From assembly GCA_014804785.1 (NCBI GenBank), contig JAAUZD010000004.1:1-64000 (forward strand): a stretch of 64,000 nt of DNA, in the 5' to 3' direction. The stretch is from Lachnospiraceae bacterium (lineage in GTDB: Bacteria; Bacillota; Clostridia; Lachnospirales; Lachnospiraceae). Numbering within the stretch: position 1 is the first letter of the stretch; each line of letters starts with the position of its first letter. Positions 9,406 through 16,901 of the stretch are shown one piece after another. Below the pieces are notes generated by a model that was not told the origin of the DNA, ran no database searches, and saw nothing but the letters and a program-made list of their open reading frames with translations. The position numbers were made by a program, and so were the translations under genes.

Positions 9406-10239
9406 TTACTGTCCCACCAGTTCCCTGTACTCATCCTTTTTACAGGAAATGATTTTGTCGATTTCTTCATAATAAGAAGCCACATTACCCTCATCTTTAT
9501 AAATCTTAAGTGCCGACAGCATTCTATTCTCCTCGGATGCTTCAAACTCTCCTTTTGCTGCCTCCAGTTTCTTTTCTACTTGTAATGAAAGATCATGGTA
9601 TTCCCCATGTTCTGCTATAAAAGCAATATAAGCACTCTCTGACAGGTGCATCCTCTGGGCTGTCAGATATTGCACCCCCGACTCGTTATTGCCTGTCATG
9701 CGATATGCTTTTTTGAAATACCGGGCTGCCATTTCAAACTGGAACAGACTCGCGTAAGCTACCCCCATGTTGTGGCAGATTAACGGTTTTAATGCACTTT
9801 CTGTCTCCGGCAGCTGTCTAAGCAGATGATCGTACTCCTCCAGCGCCAGACTGGGTTTTGCATTTTTCAGGAGGAAATCAGCCTGTCGTTTTTGTCTCTC
9901 ATAATCATTGAGCCCCACATTGCTCTGAAGCACATCCTCGATTTTCTTCTTTTCCTCCGGCGTACAATAATTTACATAATCCAAAATGACACTAACAAAA
10001 ATCCCCGGCTGGCTGCCCTTATGAAATAAATTGAGCAGCTGATGGCTCAGTTCTGTGAGACCGCACTCCCTATCCAGCCATTCCACAAGCCCTTCGTCCA
10101 TGATACCACGATTAATCATAAAAGGATTGCTGGCAAAAAGATAGCAAAGTTCCTCAACGCAGTATACATTCGCACATATACTCTCAATATAGTATGGTTT
10201 TTCGGCATATTTTCCTGTACATAATAAAATTCTGCCCAT
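9406..10239 (-). CDS. Helical-repeat (TPR-like) protein of unknown function (Hsp70-like cluster, third gene)
   Basis: A 277-residue soluble protein with no signal peptide or membrane helix. The central part (about residues 125-200) reads like two to three tetratricopeptide units: residues such as ALEEYDHLLRQLP and HNMGVAYASLFQFEMAARY fit the A/B helix pattern. The N-terminal 100 residues are unlike anything I can name. The start at 10239 has AGGAAATTT ahead of it. Ninety-two bases separate it from the degenerate Hsp70-like gene upstream. TPR proteins often bind chaperone tails, which fits the neighbourhood but is not shown. Confidence 0.75.
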   Translation of the reverse strand: MGRILLCTGKYAEKPYYIESICANVYCVEELCYLFASNPFMINRGIMDEGLVEWLDRECGLTELSHQLLNLFHKGSQPGIFVSVILDYVNYCTPEEKKKIEDVLQSNVGLNDYERQKRQADFLLKNAKPSLALEEYDHLLRQLPETESALKPLICHNMGVAYASLFQFEMAARYFKKAYRMTGNNESGVQYLTAQRMHLSESAYIAFIAEHGEYHDLSLQVEKKLEAAKGEFEASEENRMLSALKIYKDEGNVASYYEEIDKIISCKKDEYRELVGQ

Positions 10240-10300
10240 AAATTTCCTAAACCTTTCCCCGAAATTCTAAAAGCAGCTTCCTTTTGTGTGCATCAGTATT

Positions 10301-10327
10301 ACTGTGAAACCGAAAGCCAAGCTGCAA
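10301..10327. repeat. Imperfect inverted copy of the repeat at 11709-11736
   Basis: The 27-nt segment ACTGTGAAACCGAAAGCC... resembles the reverse complement of 11709-11736, with differences that are mostly transitions. The two copies flank the degenerate Hsp70-like gene in opposite orientation. Confidence 0.4.
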
Positions 10328-10331
10328 CATC

Positions 10332-11645
10332 TTATGAGATTATGATTGTCTGGGTCCATGCCTTTCCGCTGGATTTAAACAATTCTCCAAATCCCATATC
10401 TTCTATTGTGATTGCCGCCTGACCTATGGCGGTCATCTCAATGTGCACATTCAGTCTGGTCGTCCTCATTGGCCGGTCCGGCAAACCTTCCAGCGTCAAT
10501 ATCCTGTTCGTCACATTTCCGCCCGTAAGCGGAGTGACCACAAAATCCACTGTATTTCCGCTTTCCAGAATCAGATCAAAGTCCGCCTCCGCCTCATACC
10601 AATTGGTTCCCGCATCTAAAATCGCGTAATAGGAGTCTTCGCCCCGCCGCAGCACTCTTATCCCTATGTTGGATTTCAGTTTATCAGCACCCAGATATAC
10701 ATATTCTTTCCACTCCATGCTGGGGTTTAAACGTTCCATCATTCCATAACATGCACCCTTGCTGTACAAATTATTTCCCTGAAAGACCCGGCGGTTCCTG
10801 CACAGAAATTTTAATGACTCATTTGCCCAGTTCTCTTTAAAGCCATCCCCAAGCAAAAATACCGTAGAAACCATTCTCTCTCTCAGGCTTTCCTGTGAAA
10901 TGCCCAGGAACAGCTGATCCAATTTCTCCATCTGCTGTTTTTTGGCTTCCTCGTCCTCTTTCCAGACTCTCCGTCCCATTTCCGGATAATCTGTCTCCTC
11001 AATGAACACCACCTTAGGTGTAGTTCTCCCATTACACTCCAGGCATAGGTTCTTAAGTGTCTCGTGATATTCAAATATCATAACGTCATTTTTCCACAAT
11101 TCCCTGTCCTGGTGAAGGATGTAAGCATAAAAACTGTCCATATGGCTTTGAAAACAAATGTGCGAGGCGCCAAGCTTAAGCCCTGCCGCCACCTTCTCCA
11201 GTACATCCACCATACGCGGCGTAAGTTCCTCTACCGTAAACATAAACGCTTCAATCTGATTCAAAGGAACACGTAGGCTAAGAAGAGAAAGGCTTCTTTT
11301 CACGAACAGCGTAAGAAGGGCTGCCGGATCAAATGCTTCTCCTTCCACCACGACATCCTCACCGCGCTGCGCCAGTACAATCAGATCCTCTACAAGAATA
11401 CCGTCTTCCTCCTTTGCAAACTTGATGGCCTCTTTTCCATAATACCATTGCCCTACTCCTCTTCTTTTACAGAGCAATACCGGAATATTATACTGCTCCG
11501 TACCGGCAATCGCAGAAACGGTTTCTGGTTCAGTCTCCTCTATCCCGCAGTAACTGATCTGGGCAAAATCCCGCCCAAGATCGTAGCCAACAGCCACTTT
11601 TTTATAATTCTTTTTTCCTGTCTGATTTTTCTGACCCTGAAACAT
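10332..11645 (-). CDS. Degenerate Hsp70/actin-fold protein (DUF5716-like)
   Basis: The 437-residue protein can be aligned by eye with the HscC-type Hsp70 at 57610-59328. Phosphate-1 appears as VGYDLGRDF (19-27). Phosphate-2, normally FDFGGGTLD, is MIFEYHETLK (189-198), losing the glycines and catalytic Asp. The adenosine motif LVGGSS becomes LLGDGFK (264-270), followed by NLYSKGACYGM. The C-terminal 120 residues resemble the beta substrate-binding domain, including GGNVTNRILTLEGLP. It therefore looks like a pseudo-ATPase with a retained peptide-binding fold. I believe it belongs to the DUF5716 family, from memory of Lachnospiraceae annotation. The start at 11645 lies behind AGGGGG inside a dispersed repeat. 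Role unknown. Confidence 0.8.
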   Translation of the reverse strand: MFQGQKNQTGKKNYKKVAVGYDLGRDFAQISYCGIEETEPETVSAIAGTEQYNIPVLLCKRRGVGQWYYGKEAIKFAKEEDGILVEDLIVLAQRGEDVVVEGEAFDPAALLTLFVKRSLSLLSLRVPLNQIEAFMFTVEELTPRMVDVLEKVAAGLKLGASHICFQSHMDSFYAYILHQDRELWKNDVMIFEYHETLKNLCLECNGRTTPKVVFIEETDYPEMGRRVWKEDEEAKKQQMEKLDQLFLGISQESLRERMVSTVFLLGDGFKENWANESLKFLCRNRRVFQGNNLYSKGACYGMMERLNPSMEWKEYVYLGADKLKSNIGIRVLRRGEDSYYAILDAGTNWYEAEADFDLILESGNTVDFVVTPLTGGNVTNRILTLEGLPDRPMRTTRLNVHIEMTAIGQAAITIEDMGFGELFKSSGKAWTQTIIIS

Positions 11646-11652
11646 TCTTATA

Positions 11653-11689
11653 CCCCCTGCATACCGTAGACCATGTCTGCGGTACTGCG
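11653..11689. repeat. Dispersed short repeat carrying a ribosome-binding site, copy A
   Basis: A 37-base segment just upstream of the DUF5716-like start matches 37907-37944 upstream of folC at most positions. Both contain CTGCATACCG, AGACCATG and CTGCG, can fold on themselves, and supply the purine-rich ribosome site in the minus-strand transcript. Confidence 0.6.
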
Positions 11690-11708
11690 ATAATATATTT
11701 CCTGAACG

Positions 11709-11736
11709 GCTGCAGTTCAGCCTTCGGCTTCACAGT
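11709..11736. repeat. Imperfect inverted copy of the repeat at 10301-10327
   Basis: Lies in the 119-bp gap between the DUF5717-like and DUF5716-like genes. The local region can also form two small hairpins: CTGAAC/GTTCAG at 11702-11720 and AGCC-TTC-GGCT at 11719-11728. Confidence 0.4.
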
Positions 11737-11764
11737 GACACGAAAGCTAAACCCTCACCCGGTA

Positions 11765-14700
11765 TCAGAGCATATGGAACACTTCTTTTGCAATATAATC
11801 CTGCTCATAATATTCATACAACAGATTCTCCATGGTATCATAATCATGCAGGTTTCTTCCTATTGCAATATCATTCAGCATGGTATACTTGTTTTCCCTC
11901 TGCTCTCTCACCGTATCATTCCGGCTTAATGTCCCGCTTTCTGTCAGATATTCCTTTCCGTTTTCTATTTCTGTAATATAATACTGCAAATGCTCGCCAA
12001 AGAAAAGGATAAACTCTTTGACACATACGCCGCCAAACATATCCTTCATCTCTTCCTTGATATATTCTCCTTCTGTGCCTTCCTCTTTTTCCATCAGATA
12101 ATGGATGACTGCCTTATTTCCGTCTTTGATGTGGTATTCCACCATAGTCTTGTCCATAAACTGGCGCATAAAGGTAATATTATCCGCATATTCCTTAAAA
12201 TAAGGGAAATAAATATTCTGCATCAATATTTCCCGCAAAAATGCAAGCAGACTGCGCGAGATATTTTCATCCACCAGCTTCTTGTTCTCCGCATAATATT
12301 TTGTGTAAGCAAGCTTACATACAAGCGGTATCTCTTCCTGCCTGTTGATCACCCTCTGCATATCTTCCAGTACAAATTCACTGGTCACTTTATCCTGAAC
12401 AAAATAATCATACGCGCTCTGGGCAAGAAATGCCAGCTCCACCTCTGTTTTTGCTCCGCCGGATATATATTTTTTGAAAATCTCCGCTCCTTCTCCCACA
12501 AAAGCCCCTGTATAAAGCATCTGCATCAATATCCGCTCACAAAGTTCATAGGTATCCACCCCAAAGGCATCCGCCGCTTTCCAGACATCCCGCATTTCCT
12601 TACAGGTTCCCCTAAAATACATGCACAGGTAACGGAGCAGGTTTTCATCATATTTACCTGCTTTAAATGCCATAAACATAAGCATCGTCATGGTATCGTC
12701 TTCTGTCATGCCCTCAATCGCAAGCAGCCTGCTGCACAGCCTTACGATTAGCTTTGCTTCTATGCCTTCTCCTCCGCGGAGCTGTATCCAGTCATAGGCC
12801 TTCTCATACATTCCTCTAAGGACCATAAAACGCACAACCTGGGCAAAGCAATGATTCTCAATCTGTTCAGGCGACAATTCTTTCAGATAATCATCCAATT
12901 CCTTCATCCTGTCATGATCATAGTAGAAATGAATCAGTTTCATTCTGATTTCCCGCTGAATCTCCTCCTCCACCTGCTCTGATTCTGTAATGCGTTTCAT
13001 ATAGGCAACATTATTTTCATTGATTTGCGCCATCTCTTTTCCTTTTTCACAAAGCCAGAGATCAAAGTGAATGCAGTCTGTCACATAAGGCGCTATCATG
13101 GAAGCAATTTTATCCGGCATGAGAAGCCGCTCAACGCTATATTCCTCTCCTCTGCAATACCGGTTTCCCCTGCCGTCCTCCAAAAGCAGCTGGCAGTCAC
13201 TTCCGTAAACAGGAATATAAGTTTCCCTGCCTGTGACAGGATAAACCACTTCCTGCTTTTCCTTTTCATACACCAGAATCACTTTTCGTATGTCCCTGCG
13301 CATAATTGTAAGACGGTGCATAAAAAGCGCTGTGGAAAGCCCTTTTGCCGTCTCCTCTGTAATCATCATGGGCGTAATCAGATTTTTGTATAGGTATGCC
13401 AGATATTGATTATTTTTACCTTTCAGAATCTGGAATACTACAAAACGTTCTATCTGCTCCCGGTAGCTCTCATATAATTCCGGATACAGTGCCTTATTCC
13501 GATGGATATAAGCGTAGAGAAAAGAATTATGTAAACCATCCAGATTGCTGTCAAAGGCAAAATACATTAAAACGATTTTCGGAATCTCTTTATCCGGCGT
13601 AAGTCTTAAGGACATCATGTAATATTCATAAAGCCGTGTAATCCTCAGTTCCTTTTCAATCCCCTTTTCATACCATGGGAATGCAGATTCCTCCGTCACA
13701 TTTCCCTTGATCAGCAATGTACATATTGCCTGAAGCACTTCATCGGTGGGCACAATTTTATAACAACATTTTAATATGAAAAACAGCCTTTCAGAGTAAT
13801 TTTTCTGTTTTCCTGCCAGATAAACCACCTGCTCAATCACATCGGGCGTTAAAAGTTCCTTTTTGGCTGCATAATTCAGAACCTGCTGTTCAAATGAGGC
13901 AAGTTTCATAAGGAGCGTAGGATTCGATACAATCAGATTCCATGCTTCTATGTAAATGACTGGACTTTTGCACCCCTGCATGCATTGATCTTCCAGAATG
14001 ATCCACTTTCTGGCGGAACTTCTCGTATAGTCCTCCGCCAGATATAAGAGCAGCCATGCAATCTTCCAGTTATCAGAATTCTGTGTAAAAATCCGCTCTA
14101 CCTGCCCTGCCACTTCGTCTATATACTCTTCCTGCCTGTTAAGCAGCGTTGTCAGATAAAGATGATAGCAGTACAATGTCGGGTCAAAATCGCCTTCCAG
14201 GTCTCCCGATACCTGATCTAAGAACCACTGCGCCTCATTGTAACGCTCCTCCGTAATCAGGAGCTGTATCTGAAACAATTTTGCCGCCACATCCCGGTCA
14301 TCCATCTGAATTAACTTGTCAACCAGTTCTCCAGTTTCCTTCATCCATGAAGCGGCGCTGATTTTTCTGGTACGGAATGCCTCATAATACTGCATCAGTT
14401 CCATAATCATATGCTTCCGCTGTCTGCGCATTCCCAGCATCTTTGTGGTCACTGATTTATTTATGACCGTAATCTTCGCCGTAAGAGAAACATAGGGATT
14501 ATATAAGCGAATAGTGCCATAATTCCTTCCACCATGAAGTCGTTCTTCTGAAATGTAAAAAGGCAGCCTGTAGCAATTTCCCAGAAAATCCTCATCCCGG
14601 ATCACTTCCTTTTCCAGAACAAGAAAGTCTCCTTCTTTTTCTACGAAGAGTTCTGAATATCCCCAGCCATTGCGATTGATTACCAGCCGTCCCTCTTCCA

Positions 14701-15322
14701 TATTGACCGGATTGTCCATTCTGATTTCCGATTCCTCAAGCAAAAATTGGACCTTTTGCTTTTTTTTGATTTCCAGCAGGAACTCTTCCACATTCTGTTC
14801 TTTTCTGCCGCCTGCCGCAAGCCCCTTGTATATTCCATAATACTGCCTGTCCACACCGGTAAAGACACGTTCAAATTCCTTGGAATAAAACAGTCCTACC
14901 GCTTCCTCCCAATTGGTTCTGGCAAGATTTGCAAAATGAAAAAGATTTTTGATACTTCCAAGCTCCGACTGAAGCGTCCCCGAAACAATGCGCACATCAT
15001 AAGGGACATAATATTCCCCCTGATTAGAAATAATGCGAAATTCTCCTTTTATAGCATCCCCTTCTGTCATGCCGGAAGCATCAAAAAAATACAGGATTTC
15101 CTCCTTGGGACCTGAAAACCGATTTACCAGACATTTCATACGTAATCTGGTGGAAGATACGATTCCTTCCGTTACCTCGTTTTCGGGACCGAATATGGTG
15201 AAATTCCCTTCATAGTTCTCTCCCTCATGCAGAGAAAGTTCAATAACAGGATCCGAAAAATCCAGAGAGCGAATCCCTTTATTAAAATTTCCTTCTAAGA
15301 TTTTTTCTATTGTATCCTGCAC
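11765..15322 (-). CDS. Giant helical-repeat protein, DUF5717-like (Hsp70-like cluster, first gene)
   Basis: A 1185-residue soluble protein with no signal peptide. The first 150 or so residues look beta-rich (alternating hydrophobic strands such as NFTIFGPENEV and YYVPYDVRIVSG). A second beta-rich part follows to about residue 290, and then some 800 residues of alpha-helical repeat with TPR-like spacing. I believe it is the DUF5717 family, which I recall beside DUF5716 in Lachnospiraceae. The start is GTG 15322 behind GGAGG with nine-base spacing. It has its own promoter and leads the four-gene cluster. A scaffold or client-holding role with the Hsp70-like partner is inferred from neighbourhood alone. 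Confidence 0.8.
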   Translation of the reverse strand: MQDTIEKILEGNFNKGIRSLDFSDPVIELSLHEGENYEGNFTIFGPENEVTEGIVSSTRLRMKCLVNRFSGPKEEILYFFDASGMTEGDAIKGEFRIISNQGEYYVPYDVRIVSGTLQSELGSIKNLFHFANLARTNWEEAVGLFYSKEFERVFTGVDRQYYGIYKGLAAGGRKEQNVEEFLLEIKKKQKVQFLLEESEIRMDNPVNMEEGRLVINRNGWGYSELFVEKEGDFLVLEKEVIRDEDFLGNCYRLPFYISEERLHGGRNYGTIRLYNPYVSLTAKITVINKSVTTKMLGMRRQRKHMIMELMQYYEAFRTRKISAASWMKETGELVDKLIQMDDRDVAAKLFQIQLLITEERYNEAQWFLDQVSGDLEGDFDPTLYCYHLYLTTLLNRQEEYIDEVAGQVERIFTQNSDNWKIAWLLLYLAEDYTRSSARKWIILEDQCMQGCKSPVIYIEAWNLIVSNPTLLMKLASFEQQVLNYAAKKELLTPDVIEQVVYLAGKQKNYSERLFFILKCCYKIVPTDEVLQAICTLLIKGNVTEESAFPWYEKGIEKELRITRLYEYYMMSLRLTPDKEIPKIVLMYFAFDSNLDGLHNSFLYAYIHRNKALYPELYESYREQIERFVVFQILKGKNNQYLAYLYKNLITPMMITEETAKGLSTALFMHRLTIMRRDIRKVILVYEKEKQEVVYPVTGRETYIPVYGSDCQLLLEDGRGNRYCRGEEYSVERLLMPDKIASMIAPYVTDCIHFDLWLCEKGKEMAQINENNVAYMKRITESEQVEEEIQREIRMKLIHFYYDHDRMKELDDYLKELSPEQIENHCFAQVVRFMVLRGMYEKAYDWIQLRGGEGIEAKLIVRLCSRLLAIEGMTEDDTMTMLMFMAFKAGKYDENLLRYLCMYFRGTCKEMRDVWKAADAFGVDTYELCERILMQMLYTGAFVGEGAEIFKKYISGGAKTEVELAFLAQSAYDYFVQDKVTSEFVLEDMQRVINRQEEIPLVCKLAYTKYYAENKKLVDENISRSLLAFLREILMQNIYFPYFKEYADNITFMRQFMDKTMVEYHIKDGNKAVIHYLMEKEEGTEGEYIKEEMKDMFGGVCVKEFILFFGEHLQYYITEIENGKEYLTESGTLSRNDTVREQRENKYTMLNDIAIGRNLHDYDTMENLLYEYYEQDYIAKEVFHML

Positions 15323-15369
15323 GCTGCCATTCCTCCAGTTGCATGTTTTTCGTCCGTAATATTATCATT

Positions 15370-15399
15370 AGTATACCATCATTCACTTGTTTTTCGCAA
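15370..15399 (-). promoter_or_regulatory. Sigma-A promoter of the DUF5717/DUF5716-like cluster
   Basis: Minus strand TTGCGA (15394-15399), an 18-base spacer ending TGG, and TATACT (15370-15375) form a good extended -10 promoter about 48 bases before the GTG start. Confidence 0.65.
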
Positions 15400-15445
15400 C
15401 AGAGGTGGCGAAAAAAGAAAACAGAAGAAAGGGGTGGAATGAGGC

Positions 15446-15495
15446 GCACGGGAGAGAAGGGAGCGCCGGCAGCAGCGCTCCCTTCCCTCCCGTGC
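15446..15495 (-). repeat. 21-bp stem, 8-nt loop hairpin downstream of the SpoIID-like gene
   Basis: Arms at 15446-15466 and 15475-15495 pair over 21 positions. The single plus-strand mismatch (A opposite C at arm position 10) becomes a U-G wobble in minus-strand RNA, so the stem is continuous in the transcript of the SpoIID-like gene that stops 31 bases before it. No U-tract follows, so it could be a 3'-end stabiliser or an unusual terminator. Confidence 0.7.
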
Positions 15496-15526
15496 AGGTA
15501 TTTCCTATCTTTTACTTTCCACTTGG

Positions 15527-16792
15527 TCAGCCGGGTTCGGAGATGCGGCTGACACCTACGTAGATATTAGAGATGCTGTACCATGTAGGGTAATCTACGA
15601 TTCCGGTCTGGGGAAGATTGAAAATTCTCTGGAAAACTTTTACAGCCTCGGCGGTAGCGGGTCCGTAGATTCCATCTGCGGAGACGGTGGGAATGGCAGG
15701 GTAGTTTTGGGCTATACGGTTCAGCTGCTGTTGGATTTGTCTTACCTTTTCGCCTGTAGCCCCTATGTTCAGGTTATAGCCGGGGAAGGAGGATGGTACG
15801 CCTGCAACGCTCTGGGCGGTGTTGATGTACATATCGCTTCCGTAGTAGTAATGAATGATGTCAATTGCAGAGTATCCTTCCTCTCCAAGGTATTTGGAAC
15901 CCCACTGACTTAAGCCATCGCAGGTAACTCTTCTGCCGTCGCAGTAAGATGTAAAAATGGGCTGCCGCACACCAGGCCGGGATAAGTAATTAGCAAAGAC
16001 GCTGTCTACGATTCTGTCGATGTTTTCGTAAAAGTTTCTTCCGTAAATCCACTTTTGGTCGTATGCTGTGGAAGATGTTATGGTAAAATTGTAGCCTTTG
16101 TTCCGGTACCACTCTGTGTAAACCCGGTTCAATGTAAAGGACATGATAGCAAGGGTGTTGGCATAAATGGCACTTTCCGGCCAGGTAGCATAGATTTCCG
16201 AAGAAACAACGTTTTTGATGTAATCTCTGTATCTGACATAATAATTGGGAGCTGTTGAATCGTCGGGAACGCCGTCGTGAACCACCACATACTCTGGAAT
16301 TACGACGCGGCTGAGTACGATCTCTCCGCTTTCATCCATGGGCTTGATTTCATCTTCGGGAATCTTCGGCGGATATTCTCCATACAGTGTGTGATCCGGT
16401 ATCACGATCACTTCATCTGTTTCTTCCGTAGTCTCTAACGGAGTCAGACTGACTGGCTGTACGGCTGTGACGTCCGGCAGGATTTCTGTTCCTGAAATCA
16501 TAAGCGACTCATAACCTGGCGCTTCAATTTGGATGTTATATTCTGAATAGGGCTGCTGCTCTACGGGTGTCAGGCTATATTCCAAGGGCGGCGCCGGCAG
16601 ATCAATCTGCTGTGTCTGTCCTGATGAATCGGTGGTAACCCTCTCTACCGTCACATCCGGCACGCCTGTATAAGAAATTGTCACGGTAGCATCCTGTACC
16701 GGTATCAGCCCTAATGTGGAGGTTACATTAATCTGCAGTTTTCCTGAATATGCGCTATCCACCTGGGCGCTTTTTAAACTATTTTGGGGCAT
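15527..16792 (-). CDS. SpoIID/LytB-like and peptidoglycan-binding domain protein
   Basis: Three parts can be read in 421 residues. Residues 1-125 form a beta-rich region like a carboxypeptidase-regulatory/Ig-type fold (TVTISYTGVPDVTVERV). Residues about 180-330 match the SpoIID/LytB fold: YRDYIKNVVSSEI with its conserved Glu, and LSQWGSKYLGEEGYS followed by HYYYG. Residues about 345-415 form a PG_binding_1 domain (LNIGATGEKVRQIQQQL, ADGIYGPATAEAV). SpoIID of Bacillus is a lytic transglycosylase of engulfment. No signal peptide or membrane helix is visible, which is odd for a wall enzyme. The start lies five bases after AGAGG in the 3' arm of a hairpin. Confidence 0.85.
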   Translation of the reverse strand: MPQNSLKSAQVDSAYSGKLQINVTSTLGLIPVQDATVTISYTGVPDVTVERVTTDSSGQTQQIDLPAPPLEYSLTPVEQQPYSEYNIQIEAPGYESLMISGTEILPDVTAVQPVSLTPLETTEETDEVIVIPDHTLYGEYPPKIPEDEIKPMDESGEIVLSRVVIPEYVVVHDGVPDDSTAPNYYVRYRDYIKNVVSSEIYATWPESAIYANTLAIMSFTLNRVYTEWYRNKGYNFTITSSTAYDQKWIYGRNFYENIDRIVDSVFANYLSRPGVRQPIFTSYCDGRRVTCDGLSQWGSKYLGEEGYSAIDIIHYYYGSDMYINTAQSVAGVPSSFPGYNLNIGATGEKVRQIQQQLNRIAQNYPAIPTVSADGIYGPATAEAVKVFQRIFNLPQTGIVDYPTWYSISNIYVGVSRISEPG

Positions 16793-16795
16793 AGA

Positions 16796-16839
16796 AAAAC
16801 CTCTGCGTATATACTTATCATATCATATGCAGAGGTTTT
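16796..16839 (-). terminator. Hairpin between htpG and SpoIID-like gene: terminator overlapping a ribosome-binding site
   Basis: An 11-bp perfect stem (16796-16806 with 16829-16839) encloses 22 bases. In minus-strand RNA it reads AAAACCUCUGC...GCAGAGGUUUU followed by UCU, so it resembles an A-tract/U-tract terminator 63 bases after the htpG stop. Its 3' arm also contains the AGAGG ribosome site of the next gene, whose ATG begins four bases beyond. U-residues on both sides would let it act in both directions. Confidence 0.7.
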
Positions 16840-16901
16840 CAAATCGTTCCTATTCCGTTTTTCAGCGTCTGTTTTGCGCGCTGCGGCGAGATGTGTTTTT
16901 C

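Noticed and set aside
11990-12751. 253-codon open frame on the plus strand
   Set aside because: It lies antisense to the DUF5717-like gene and is rich in Phe, His and Cys, as expected for the complement of a helical coding region.
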